Origin: Microcebus murinus
Taxonomy: Eukaryota > Chordata > Mammalia > Primates > Cheirogaleidae
Assembly (NCBI RefSeq): GCF_040939455.1
Contig: NC_134108.1
Span: 14,723,501-14,787,500 of the forward strand
Direction of reading: 5' to 3'
DNA length: 64,000 nucleotides
The notes below the pieces were generated by a model that saw only the letters and a program-made list of their open reading frames with translations, was not told the DNA's origin and made no database searches. Positions within the stretch are counted from its first letter, which is position 1; each line of letters opens with the position of its first letter. Below are positions 13,045-24,779 of this stretch, in pieces. The position numbers were made by a program, and so were the translations under genes.

Positions 13045-13160
13045 TCCTGCTCTTCTTTTTTATCAACAAGGCAACTGTGACCCAGAGAAGCCAAAGGAAC
13101 GGCTCAAGGTCAACCGACCTGTCACAACACAGACCGACTGGAGCCTGTCCTGCAACACCC
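13045..13160 (-). repeat. Possible MIR fragment
   Basis: AAGGCAACTGTGACCCAGAG and the following GGCTCAAGGTCAACC resemble inverted MIR. Weak. Confidence 0.35.
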
Positions 13161-13436
13161 GCAGCCTGACAGCTCCACTAAATGACGCTGCCACTACAGC
13201 TGGGGAAACTCAACTAAAACCGCCAAGTGGCAGCTCAAGTCTTTAGGAGAAACATACAAGAAAGGACAAAGAGATCACGAAGCATTTACATTTAGAGGAA
13301 AAAGTTTTTTGTTCTAAAACTTCAGCCACAAGAAAAGGCTGGATCTGTTCCAGCCACAGCTGAGAGATGCGAACAGGCCCACGAGGTCTGAAGAGGAAAG
13401 GAAGAGTTTGGGCGCTAAGTGCTCTGCCGTGGTTAC

Positions 13437-13490
13437 CTCAACTTCACTGCTGTCGGGAGGAAGGCAAATGTGAGTGATGTTCAGACCGGC
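13437..13490 (-). CDS. MTHFD1L: MTHFD1L coding exon 4
   Basis: This is a 54-bp exon of 18 codons, phase 0 at both ends: AGLNITHICLPPDSSEVE, residues 115-132. Acceptor CTCTTTTCAG| and donor GAG|GTAACC. It is only 89 bp from exon 3, a very short intron. The peptide closely matches the corresponding stretch of human MTHFD1L. Confidence 0.94.
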
Positions 13491-13579
13491 CTGAAAAGAG
13501 AACACAAGGTTATTTGTCACGATAAGAGAATACATTGTTAAAAATGATAATGAATTTTTAAAAATTCAACCGTCCTCAC

Positions 13580-13630
13580 CTCCTTGGCCAAATTCTGGTT
13601 GATTTCCTGTGTCAAGTTGTCATCACCTGC
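13580..13630 (-). CDS. MTHFD1L: MTHFD1L coding exon 3
   Basis: This is a 51-bp exon of 17 codons, phase 0 at both ends: AGDDNLTQEINQNLAKE, residues 98-114. Acceptor CCTAAG|GCAGGT and donor GAG|GTGAGG. It aligns to the segment that in the bifunctional and trifunctional relatives carries the catalytic Tyr and Lys (YxxxK in LYINVKLKAAEE of MTHFD1). Here those positions read Thr104 and Asn108, so the dehydrogenase/cyclohydrolase residues are gone. That fits the known lack of these activities in MTHFD1L. Confidence 0.93.
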
Positions 13631-13862
13631 CTTAGGGGAGGGGAGAGAGGAGAATGTAATAACATAAAAAGCATCTTGAAAAGGCAGAAAATGTAATACA
13701 GAGACCGATTTTGTGATTATAAATGATCTAATTACAAAGACGATAAGGAAAATGCAGAAAAAGAATCGTATTGCTTCTAAAAAGGGACTAATGGCAAGTA
13801 TTTATGACTATATTAATTTCTCAGGCTTTCAAGTTATGTCACTTAAAAAATATATATCCCTT

Positions 13863-14016
13863 GGCTGGGTGTGGTGGCTCAGGTCTGTAATCCTAGCACT
13901 CTGGGAGGCCGAGACAGGAGGATTGCTTGAGGTCAGGAGTTTGAAACCAGCCTGAGCAAGAAGAGGGAGACCCAGTCTCTACTAAAAAAAAAAAAAAGAA
14001 AGAAAATTAGCTAAAA
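13863..14016 (+). mobile_element. Alu left-arm monomer
   Basis: Only the left arm (GGCTGGGTGTGGTGGCTCAG to an A14 tract). Flanked by AATATATATCCCTT and AACAATATCCCTC, a likely imperfect target duplication. Confidence 0.8.
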
Positions 14017-14246
14017 ACAATATCCCTCATATTGTAAGACATACATGGTCACATAGCTGTAAATGAGGACAAAGAAAGGAGTTTAAGTGGTTTGCCCTTA
14101 GGTAAAAAGCCAAAGAGTGAGGAGATTCCCAAGAGGCCCAAGTTCCCAATCTAATTTTCTTTCTATTGTTCCAATTTGTCTTTCTTTGTTAGGGGGTGTG
14201 GATACAGACCCCAAAGAACGTAAGTAACTTGAGCAGAGCTCTACAG

Positions 14247-14372
14247 CAGGGGTCCTCAAACTTTTTAAACAGGTGGCCAGACCGTTGGAGGACCAGACTA
14301 TAGTTAAAAAAAAAAAAAAAACAGGCAGAAACACCCGCATGTGGCCCACGGGCCGTAGTTTGAGGACGCCTG
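14247..14372 (+). mobile_element. hAT-like non-autonomous element, copy B
   Basis: A 126-bp element. Its left end CAGGGGTCCTCAAACTTTTT and inverted right end CAGGCGTCCTCAAACTACGG match copy A. Perfect 8-bp target duplication CTCTACAG (14239-14246 and 14373-14380). The interior is shorter than in A and C and includes an A16 tract, so it is an internally different or deleted variant. In MTHFD1L intron 2. Confidence 0.87.
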
Positions 14373-15048
14373 CTCTACAGTCTTGGAAAACAGCACTGAT
14401 GGAACGAGAGGGTGCTGCTTTGATACACTAAGTGCGTGCCAAACGCCCAACTGCCAGGCTGCGTTAGCTTACAGGCTTGGCTCACCCCGTCATCCCTCGG
14501 CACCTGCCACCACACCCGTGTGCCAATCGGGATGGCAAATGGCGCCAAATGCAGCTCAGAACCAAGGGGCTGCAGCCAAAAGATGTTCACGGCTTGCAAA
14601 GCCCTTGTGACATGGTAATGACTTCTGGCCCATGAAGCTCATAGCAGGCTTTAAGAGAGAGTCAAAAGATCACCAAATACCCATGTGTTATCTAGCACCT
14701 GTCTTCCAACAGAAACAAAGGGGAATTTTTTTTTTTTACCATATCACATGAGCATCTATGAGCACACACAGACCACAATATGTCCTGTGTAATGCAATCT
14801 GCGTGGGCACCTACCTCCTGACCTCTGAAAGCTACCCCAGAGAGGAAGACTCACAAGAGAGGACACCTTCAAGCAGGGTGGGACCTACTGAGACCCCAAG
14901 GAAGCCAATGACCAAAGAAAGGGAAAGCGACAGCATTCCCCACTGAGCCATCTCTTCTTAGACAAGAAATGCAGAGGGCCTTTTGCACACAATTTTCTAG
15001 AGTGAAAGGCATCCTAAAATAGTAGGACTGAATCAGTTCTCAGCTTAC

Positions 15049-15133
15049 CTGCATAAGAGCAAGAACTGGCTTAAAGGCAGGGTTTTTTTCTTGCAATAAC
15101 CTCAATGTTTCTTTTGAATTCTCAATGACTTCT
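15049..15133 (-). CDS. MTHFD1L: MTHFD1L coding exon 2
   Basis: This 85-bp exon lies between the acceptor ATGTAG| and the donor CAG|GTAAGC. The first base completes the split Arg codon from exon 1; 28 codons follow (EVIENSKETLRLLQEKNP, then AFKPVLALMQ). This is the start of the tetrahydrofolate dehydrogenase/cyclohydrolase-type catalytic domain, residues 69-97. The exon ends in phase 0. It lies about 10.4 kb from exon 1 across a repeat-filled intron. Confidence 0.93.
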
Positions 15134-15399
15134 CTACATTGAGAAAGAAAAAAATAACACAGTCATTTCTTGGTTAATCAGTAGAAAGGCTTGATACAAT
15201 GCATTTTCTTAGAAAGTTTGTTATTATAAGTGAAAATAATGGGACAACAGAAGGCTGTGCTTTAAGTAATAGAGAAAAGAAACAAGCTCAGAGCACTGTG
15301 AGTGAGCAACCAGGCCCAGAGACCAGGAGGGTGGGACTTCTTCAGTCACCCCCTCCCCCAGCCATGCCTGGGGACAATGAGTTAAAGTCATTTGGTCCA

Positions 15400-15612
15400 G
15401 ACTAGATCTTCCCTTTAAAAGCAGTTTAAAGAGGATTCGCAGCAGGTACAAGTGGATTTTCCCTTTAAAGATCCAATTGTGACTGCTGCTAATCAACTTG
15501 AATCTATGCTGCCCAGTTGCAATCCTCAAGCCTGGCCCAAATAAACTCTCCACTTATATTAATACTTATAATAATTTGGCCTCAGCTTCTTCCTTTTAGG
15601 TTCACAATACAG
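15400..15612 (+). repeat. Possible solitary LTR
   Basis: The AATAAA context CCTGGCCCAAATAAACTCTC followed by a pyrimidine-rich end resembles an endogenous-retrovirus LTR. Boundaries and family are uncertain. Confidence 0.3.
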
Positions 15613-15969
15613 TGTGGAGGGAAGAGACAGGATAACAATGAAATCAAGACACGCCAACGCAGTGTAAAATGTGGCAAGCCAATTTTAAAAATATGCAGAT
15701 GGAGACAAAAATAGATGTTAATAATTTTCTGGGGGTGAATTTTTCTCTTGTGTTTCCAAGTTTATTATAATAAAAAGTTTGGGTTTCTATTTTAAGTGAT
15801 CTCCCTCCTCCACCATACTCCCCCCTCCAAAAACAAAAAAAACAAAAACAAATTTGGGGTCCACAGGGAAAGCAAATGAAGGTGGGGGAAGGGTAGTGAG
15901 GATGGGGACGGGGGAGGGGCTTGTTGTTGGACAAGAAGTGGTGGGTCAGGATAAGGTGCAGGGCCCAGG

Positions 15970-16029
15970 GAGGAAGGAAGGAAGGAAGGAAGGAAGGAAG
16001 GAAGGAAGGAAGGAAGGAAGGAAGGAAGG
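15970..16029 (+). repeat. (GGAA)n microsatellite
   Basis: About 15 tandem AAGG units with almost no interruption. Long uninterrupted arrays are usually polymorphic; GGAA arrays can bind ETS factors (known in general). Confidence 0.95.
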
Positions 16030-16884
16030 GTAAAGTAAGGGAGCAGAAAAGTAGGGGACACATCAAATTTAACAATCCCACAAAGACCTCCCAGGGAGAG
16101 AAGCATTTGGACCTTCTAAAGGCCCAGCAGCAGTCACCTTCACCTTCACCTCTCTGAGGTGACAGTGCTGGCCCAGGGCAGGGCAGGCCTAAGTCAATGT
16201 CGGATGAGGGACTTCAGGGGCTTCCTTCACCACCCCCCCCCCAGGAAATGTTATCACATCCCCCCTCCCCCACAACAGACTAAAGGTTCAGCCAAGGCAG
16301 TACCCACGCTTCAGTGGTAAGACCATCTTTCAATTTTGTTTTTGGTCTCCCAGAGTCTTGCATGCACCTAGCAAAAAATTCAAGTTGAAAAAGCTCCAGC
16401 CAGACACCATCAGCCATAAATTGCCAGGAACAAGAAGGCATCGGGCAGGTTCTCCCAGTTTCCAGAGAGGTAGTGGACAAAGGTAACTAGAGGACGCTTA
16501 GCTCGCCAGGAGAGGGTCGAGGAGAGAGGGGTGCTCAGAAAAAGTTTACAGGCTTCAAAACCGGGATCACCCTTTCTCCTGCTAACTGAGCTCCAAGCAG
16601 GCTAGGTGGGCAGGCAACTGTCTGTGGCCTGTGAACATTTCTATTTGTTTTGTTTTGAAACATTGGGGATAAAGCAACTAAATCCCCAGCCAATCAATTA
16701 TATTATTGTGTTGAATAAAGGAGACCATATGGGAAAGTTTACAAATCATCTTATAAATGAGCACTAAAAATCCATCTGTCCAGTGATGGGTGCCTGAGGT
16801 CCATTATGCTGCGCTCTCTCCAGCCTGTTGTAACTGCTAATTTGGGCAGGTTGGGTCTTTATTTCTGCTTGGTCTGGAAGGCAC

Positions 16885-17325
16885 TGGAGTGTGGGTCCTA
16901 AGCAGCTCTAGGCATAAGGATCATCTGCAGAGCTTAGTAAAAATAAAGGTTGCTGCTCAGGAGCGGTGGCTCACTCTGGGAACCCTAGCAGTTTGGGAGG
17001 CTGAGGCAGGAGGATCACTTGAAGTCAGGAGTTCAAGACCAGCCTGAGCAACATAGCAAGACCCTGTCTCTACAAAAAATCCAAACAAACAGGAAATTTA
17101 GGTGGGCGTGGTGGCCTGCGTTCCTGTAGTCCCAGCTACTTGGAAGGCTTGAGGCAGGAAGATCACTTGAGCCCAGGAGTTTGAGGTTGCAGTGAGCTAT
17201 GATCACAAGGGAGGCTCTGTCTCTAAATTAAATAAATAAATGCTTCTGTGCCTCATGCCAGAAAGTCTGATTCAGTAGGTCTCAGCAATTTTGAAGGAGT
17301 CCAAGTAGTTCTGAAACACTGATTA
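16885..17325. repeat. MER-type hAT relic split by an Alu
   Basis: The pieces 16885-16956 (AAGGATCATCTGCAGAGCTT) and 17242-17325 (AAAGTCTGATTCAGTAGGTC) resemble one old MER-type hAT element interrupted by the Alu between them. Assigned by eye. Confidence 0.35.
16957..17241 (+). mobile_element. Alu (dimeric, old)
   Basis: Diverged Alu from GCTCAGGAGCGGTGGCTCAC to AAATTAAATAAATAAA. It lacks the ATTGGCCAAC block, so it is an older Alu type. Confidence 0.85.
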
Positions 17326-18547
17326 AGTGGAAATACAGCCCAGGACTGGTACTTGGGCATTTCATTTATAAGTGTGAGCAAGTGGGCAACTGACTTAGTC
17401 TCTAAGGACCTCAGTTTCCTCACCTGTGAAATAGTTATACCACGGTGGCTCTTGACCTTTTTCTTATGATTGTACATATTTTTTTTCTGTCACCCCAAAG
17501 TACCCTAACACACTAAGAACACTCACACTAACAGCAATAATTTTCTCAAGGACATTCACAGAATTGCCTTCTCTTCAATAAAATGAAAGGAACACTTCTA
17601 TAGATAAGTCAGCAATAGTTAAAAAGGAATCAGATTTTTAAAATTCTGTGTGTGGGGGGGGGGTGGATAGAAAAGAAAACACAGCCATACCCTGTTTTAT
17701 TGTGCTTTGCTTTATTGCACTTGGAAGATTTTTTTTTTTTTTTTTTTACAAATTGATGGCTTCTGACAACCCTGCATTGAGCAAGTCTATGGGCGACATT
17801 TTTCCAACAGCATGTGCTCATCGTGTGTCTTATGTCATACTTTGGTAATTCTTGCAATATTTGAGACTTTTTCATTATTATTATATTTGTTAGGGTGATC
17901 TGTGATCAGTGATCTTTGATAGTACTATTAAAATTATTTTGGGGTGCCATGAATCCTGCCCATACAAGATGGTGAACTTCATTGGTCAATGTTATGTATG
18001 CTCTGACAGCTCCACCAACCGGCTATTACTGTCCCTCTCCCTCTCCTCAGGCCTCTCTATTCCCTGAGACACGGCAATATTGAAATTAGGCCATTTAATA
18101 ACCTTCCAATGTCTGCAAAGTGTTCAAGTGAAAGGAAGAGTCACATCTCTCACTTTGAATCCAAAGTTAGAGATGATTAAGCTTAGGGAGGAAGGGAGGT
18201 CAAAAGCCAAGACAAGCTGATAGCTAGGACTCTTGAGCCAAGCAGTTAGCCAAGCTGAGAATGCAAAGGGGAAGTTCTTAAAGGGAATCAAAAGTGCAAC
18301 TCTAGTAAACATAAAATAAAAATGATAAATACAAACAGCCTCACTGCTGATATGGAGAAAGTTTCAGTGGTCTGGATAGATCAAACCAGCCACAACATTC
18401 CTTTAGGCCAATCCAGAGCAAGGTCCTACCTCTCTTCATTTCTATGAAGGCTGAGACAGGTGAGGCAGCTGCAGAAGAAAGAGTTGGAAGCTAGCAGAGG
18501 TTGGTCCATAAAGTTTAAGGAAAAAAAGCTGTCTCTATAACATAATA

Positions 18548-18820
18548 GTGCAAGAAACAAAACCTGATGTAGAAGCTACAACAAGTTATCCAGAAGATCT
18601 AGCTAAGATCATTCATAAAAGTGGCTACAACGAACAGCAGATTTCCAACATAGACAAAACAGCTTTCTATTGGAGGAAGATGCCTTTGAGGACTTTCATA
18701 GCTAGAGAGGAGAAGTCTGTGCCTGGCTTCAAAACTTCAAAGGACAGGTTGACTCTCTTGTTAGGGGCTAATGCAGCTGGTGACTTGAAGTTGGAGCAAA
18801 TGTTTATTTACTATTCTTAA
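18548..18820 (+). pseudogene. Tigger transposase remnant
   Basis: A 90-codon open stretch of the pogo-like DDE transposase within the Tigger1 copy. It contains [12 protein letters not shown] around the first catalytic Asp and the [20 protein letters not shown] block. The rest of the transposase is broken by stops and frameshifts, so it is a fossil and not a gene. Confidence 0.85.
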
Positions 18821-19257
18821 AATCCTAGGACCCTTAAGAATGATCATAAATCAACTCTACCTGTGCTCTATAAATGTAACAACAAAGCCCAGGTGACAGC
18901 ACATCTGTTTACAGCATGGTTTACTGAATATTGTAAGCCCACTTTTGAGACCCACTGCACAGAAAAAAAAACCAAAACGATTCCTTTCAAAATATTACTG
19001 CACATTAACAATGCACCTGGTAACTGAAGAGCTATCATGGACATGTACAAGGAAATTAATGTTGTTTTCATGCCTGCTAACACAATATCCATTCTGCAAC
19101 CTGTGGATCAAGGAGTAATTTTGATTAATTAAGAAATACATTTCATAAAGCTATGGCTGCCATAGATAATTATTCTTCTGATGGATCTAGGCAAAGTAAA
19201 TTGAAAACATTCTGAAAATGCTTCACCATTCTAGATACCACTAGGAATATTTGTGGG

Positions 19258-19629
<372 letters not shown>

Positions 19630-20840
19630 TCAGCAACCACCACCTGACCCACCAGTCAACAGCCTTCAACATCAAAGCAAGACCTTCCACCAGCAAAAAG
19701 ATTACAACTTGCTGAAGGCTCAGACGATTGTTGACATGTTTTAGCATTAAACTATTTTTTAATTAAGGTGTACATAGTTTTTTTTAGACATAAGGCTATT
19801 GCACAGTTAGTAGACTACAGCGTAGTGTAAACATAACTTTTACATGTACTGGGAAACCAAAAAACTCATTTTATTGTAATATTTGCTTCATTGTGTTGGT
19901 CTGGAACAGAACCTGCGCTCTCTCAGAGGAACGTCTGTGTAGACATATAAAGGCGGTTCAACACTGTTACCAACTAAGCTAATAAAACAAAACTAGCTCC
20001 AGCTCCCTATAATTTGTCATGTGTGTAATGTTTCATTCTTTGGGTTACTCATTGTTCTTCCAGTTACAACCAAGGCAAACAAGAAAGGAGACACCAGGCT
20101 CAACAAATCTAAAAAGTAGCATACATGTTTCTGGTCAGGGATTTTCCTGACCTTGGGGGAGAAAAATGGCCTTGTCAGCTTCCACTCTGACTGAGAACAG
20201 TGGGAGGGAATGTGGGGTTCTCTAGCCCGGCTGCCACGTGCAGCTAAAACTCAGAGCTATTGTTAAAGGAAATAATATGCCTGTTACTGTTACATTGAAT
20301 GTGTCTACTACCACTGCTGGTACCACAGACTCACACTCCTCTCCCTCTGGCTATGTGTGCAATAGCGTGTGTTAGAGGGGCTGCCTTGTAATAATGGCCA
20401 TGTCCCCCAGCCTCCCTTGTGGCTAGCTGTGACCACGCCAAAGCGTTTGAGAGAAAGCAGCTAGTAGTGTTACTGAAAATTATTATACCAATTTAAGTAC
20501 TCCGAATACTGAGCCTATTGATTAATTAATGATATTCTACATTTCAACTTTTTGACTTTTCCAAAAGCAAAAGGGGTGCCCTTCTATAAATATAGTGAAG
20601 ATTCCCAAAGCAGGTGCCTCCAAAGGCAGCCACTGGTGTTCAGAGAATTAGTCCAGGTTCAAAGCAGCACAGAGTGGCTTACCAAGCCACTGCCCTGGAA
20701 ATGGGCAGACACACGCAATACACAGCAGTAACAATAACACAGCTGATAATGATGGTGGAAATGACTGGGTACTTCCTATGGATAGTAATTCCATGCATTT
20801 TCTTTTTCTTTAATAACAGAACTCTGAGTCTTAGCACATA

Positions 20841-21038
20841 GCCACCTACCTGGCCAGTGTATCTGCCAGTTTCCCTCACCTGCAGCTGGGTGGGGTCAGG
20901 TGACTAAGCTCTGGCCAGCAGAAGGAGGTGAGGAAAGTGCAGCTACCAGGGACATGCGCCAGTCACCTGGCCAGCAGAAGGAAGGAAGGTGGCCAGTCAC
21001 TGGCCACCTACCTGGCCAGTGTATCTGCCAGTTTCCCT
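20841..21038 (+). repeat. Direct duplication of 36 bp
   Basis: The 36-nt stretch starting GCCACCTACCTGGCCAGTGT occurs identically at 20841-20876 and 21003-21038, 162 bp apart. The phrase GGCCAGCAGAAGGA also occurs twice between them. This is a recent local tandem duplication of repeat-like sequence. Confidence 0.9.
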
Positions 21039-21177
21039 CTTGCTGGCTGGGAAGTGATGAAACCGAGCAGCTGTCTTTTGCCCAGGGCCGAGGAATGAGT
21101 AGGTGTCACAGGGTCATCCCACCTCCCGTGGGCTGCTCTCCTCTGGGCAGTCAAGTCCACAGTATTTTGGGGAACTT

Positions 21178-21414
21178 TTTTTTTGAGGCAGAGTCTCGCT
21201 TTGTTGCCCAGGCTAGAGTGAGTGCCGTGGCGTCAGCCTAGCTCACAGCAACCTCAAACTCCTGGGCTCAAGCAATCCTCCTGCCTCAGCCTCCCAAGTA
21301 GATGGGACTACAGGCATGCTGCCCGGCTAATTTTTTCTATATATATTAGTTGGCCAATTAATTTATTTCTATTTATAGTAGAGACGGGGTCTCGCTCTTG
21401 CTCAGGCTGGTTTT

Positions 21415-21504
<90 letters not shown>

Positions 21505-21916
21505 AGACAGAGTCTCACTTTGTTGTCCAGGCTAGAGTGAGTGCCGTGGCGTCAGCCTAGCTCACAGCAACCTCAAACTCCTGGGCTTGAGTGATCCTTC
21601 TGCCTCAGCCTCCCGAGTAGCTGGGACTACAGGCATGCGCCACCATGCCCGGCTAATTTTTTAAATATATATCAGTTGGCCAATTTATTTCTTTCTATTT
21701 ATAGTAGAGACGGGGTCTCGCTCTTGCTCAGGCTGGTTTTGAACTCCTGACCTTGAGCAATCCGCCCGCCTCGGCCTCCCAAGAGCTAGGATTACAGGCG
21801 TGAGCCACAGCGCCCGGCCTCAGGCTGGTTTTGAACTCCTGACCTCGAGCAATCCGCCCTCCTCGGCCTCCTGGAGTGCTAGGATTATCGGCTTGAGCCA
21901 CCATGGCCGCTGGCCT
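21178..21916 (-). mobile_element. Older Alu interrupted by the nested Alu
   Basis: Minus-strand Alu in two pieces, 21178-21415 and 21819-21916, that become one element if the nested copy is removed. It ends GCCACCATGGCCGCTGGCC, with mutated CpG sites. Confidence 0.88.
21416..21818 (-). mobile_element. Young Alu nested in an older Alu, T88 tract
   Basis: A complete minus-strand Alu starts with 88 consecutive T (21416-21503), the inverted poly(A) tail. It is inserted in another Alu and flanked by a perfect 15-bp duplication CTCAGGCTGGTTTTG (21401-21415 and 21819-21833, sharing one base of ambiguity). Confidence 0.92.
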
Positions 21917-22187
21917 TTGAGGAACTATTAAAGGAGACTGGCCTGTTTCCTTATGTCACGCACAAGCCTGATCTGAGAGCTTAAATAGGATTATCTTATT
22001 TACTGTAGTCCATCAAATCTTAGAATGAAATACACACCACTGCTTTATGAACCACTAAGAAAAAAAAATGCTACCAGTTAAACTATGGCACAATCTTTTC
22101 TTAACACAGCATGTTTATTCTATAAGTATGGGCAGAATTTTTTGGTCTTATTTAGACATAGTATTTTTTTTGCCATAAACCAGTGAC

Positions 22188-22273
22188 ATGTGTATATATG
22201 TCTGTGTGTGTTATATATGTATATATATGTATATGTATATATATGTATATGTATATATATGTGTACATATATA
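22188..22273. repeat. TA/TG microsatellite
   Basis: Alternating TATATG and TGTGTG units, interrupted. Simple repeat. Confidence 0.9.
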
Positions 22274-22979
22274 GATAAAGGAAGATAAATCGATATTGAT
22301 TAAGGTATTCTGAAACTTCACACTCAGGATCTCACTCTTCTGATTTTTTTAATTCAAAGTCATTTTTTTTTTTTTTTGCTCTTGTTGTCTGTCAGTGTTT
22401 TGGGGTTCTCTTCCACACAACATCACCCTCTGTGCCACCAGTGTTGGCAGCATTTCTTAAGTCACATCATTTTTGTCCCTGGAGTTTTCATTCAGTTGCT
22501 GACACCCATTCTGCAAGTTTTGATGCTGGCACTTTCTTGATTCTACCAGATGTCAATGGAGGGTTGACAGACAACAAACAAAAATCATATTATTTCCTAA
22601 AATGACCTTTACAAGCCTTGTTGACTGAAACATTACAGAATGATGTCAATCTAGTCACACCACCAGGAATATGGGTCACTATGCTTTTGAAGGAGCTCAT
22701 TCTTTAACCTTTCTGTTACATGTCCATGAATCAAGAACACGCTTAGACCCCTGCATGTCTATTCCAGGTGACCTCTAGCCAGACTCACTCCCCCGCTTTT
22801 CCTACAAGTCTGGAGGAATCTCTCTCAGGACTGAGAGTTCCATGCACATAACTCAAGTGAAAGGTACAGCAATTTGCATGGCTATGACCAAGTTCCCACA
22901 GGTGCAGGCAATGACAAATGTGCCATGACTGCCACCTAGCCAACAGGGACCGTAAGACACTATCAATTAAAGTACAAAT

Positions 22980-23160
22980 ACTATTTTCAGAGATATTAAA
23001 GATGTAGGTCATGGGATGTAGGTCAAAAATCTTATGAAAAGGTGATATTACATTTTCCATTTTATTTACAAAGAAACTGAGATCCAATAGCTTGCCCAAG
23101 CTCTCACAGCTAATGAATGATAAAGTCACACTGCAAATGGAGGTACCTGACTCTTATCCA
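22980..23160 (-). repeat. MIR-like fragment
   Basis: CAAAGAAACTGAGATCCAAT and GCCCAAGCTCTCACAGCTAA resemble inverted MIR. Confidence 0.5.
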
Positions 23161-23210
23161 TAATTCTATGAAGCACTAATTCATTGATATAACACTTCCT
23201 ATTAATTTAG

Positions 23211-23552
<342 letters not shown>

Positions 23553-23803
23553 TAAAATATTTTTTATTTAAAAAAGTCAACATAAGAATAATATTTCATA
23601 GCATTTGAAGATCATATGAAATTCAGACTTCAGTGTCCACAAATAACATTTTGAATTTCATCCAAAAATTGTGGAAGTTTGTTCTTTTGCTATAGAAGTA
23701 TTTGCATAACTGTTTGATTTTTTTCTCTTGGTCCAGTAAACCTAAAATATTTACTGTCTTACCCATTACATAAAAAGTTTGCTGACCCTTGGTTAAGAAT
23801 ATT

Positions 23804-23990
23804 AAGAAGTAACAATAGCCAGCATTTGTGAAGGGCCTAGAATGCAGCAGCCCTGAGCTTCGTGCTGTGCATGTGTTCTCTGGTGCAAGTGTTTCCATGC
23901 CCCCTTGAGGTGGGTACTGTTATTTCCCCCCATTCTCCTAAGGGAATTGAGGTTGGTGAACCCAGTGCAGCCCACCTAGAAGCTCCCTGC
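23804..23990 (-). repeat. MIR-like fragment
   Basis: Contains CAATAGCCAGCATTTGTGAA and CTTGAGGTGGGTACTGTTAT, typical of inverted MIR. Old. Confidence 0.5.
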
Positions 23991-24069
23991 TGACGACTCA
24001 TCTGTAGGGCAGTCATGGCTTTAAAGGAAACTATATGCATGAATACAACCCACAGAAAACCCCAAATCT

Positions 24070-24240
24070 TGATTCATTCATTCACCCACCATTTCACAAG
24101 CGCCTACCCACTCTCCCCAGCCCCGAAGATAGAGCAGGGAAGAAGACAGCTCCCTGCCCTTATGGAGCTAACGTTCCAAGTGGGTGAGACAAATGAGAAA
24201 CGAGTAAATAAATAAACCGACAAGAAATTTTCAGATAAAG
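24070..24240 (-). repeat. L2-like fragment
   Basis: CCTGCCCTTATGGAGCTAAC with following AAATAAATAAACC resembles the inverted L2 3' end. Confidence 0.5.
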
Positions 24241-24413
24241 TAAGATAGGGTGACTGGGTGGTGGCTTCCGCCTCTCGTGCTGCCCTCAGCTCTAACCACT
24301 AAGAAGAGGCTCTGCCATGCGCTGGTTAAAATCCACTGACCTAAAGTAAACCCAACGTTCAGAAAGAGAACAAGGTGGACTAAATAAACCAACAGCCTCA
24401 GAAACTCACGTTA

Positions 24414-24520
24414 CAGAGAGGGGTGTGGGGGAGGGGAAAGGGAGGCGGAGCCGGAGAGGGAGGAAGGAGGGAGGAAGGGAGGGAGAGGGCGGAGAAGGGT
24501 GGGCAGGCAATGACTTTTAG
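24414..24520. repeat. Purine-rich G tract
   Basis: A nearly pure G/A run on the plus strand (GAGGGGTGTGGGGGAGGGG onward) sits in MTHFD1L intron 1 at the edge of the CpG island. Repeated runs of three or more G could form a quadruplex or H-DNA. Low-complexity sequence. Confidence 0.7.
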
Positions 24521-24779
24521 AAAGAAGGCTAGAAAGAAAAGAGGATGTTTGTAGAGGAGGCAGGGCAGCCTGCCCAGGGCGATGCAGGCTTGCTGCAACG
24601 CCCTCCTAATCCTACTTGTCTTCCTAATCCTACTTCGGAAGGAGGCAGGAAGGGGCTTCCGCGCCACCTCCAGGTGCGTCCTGGGCGCCCCGCTCTGCAC
24701 GGTCTGCGTCCCAGAGCCCACACTTCTCCAAGCTCTCGCTCCCCTCTCCCGCTGAGGGGCGGGGAGACTGAGGCCCCGA

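Larger units (their letters stand above)
13631..15048 (-). other. MTHFD1L: MTHFD1L intron 2
   Basis: This 1.4-kb intron contains a left-arm Alu monomer and a short hAT-like element. The remainder, including 14385-15045, shows nothing recognised. Confidence 0.75.

Noticed and set aside
15644..16081. Frames encoding repeated SFLPSFLP
   Set aside because: Pure translation of the GGAA microsatellite.
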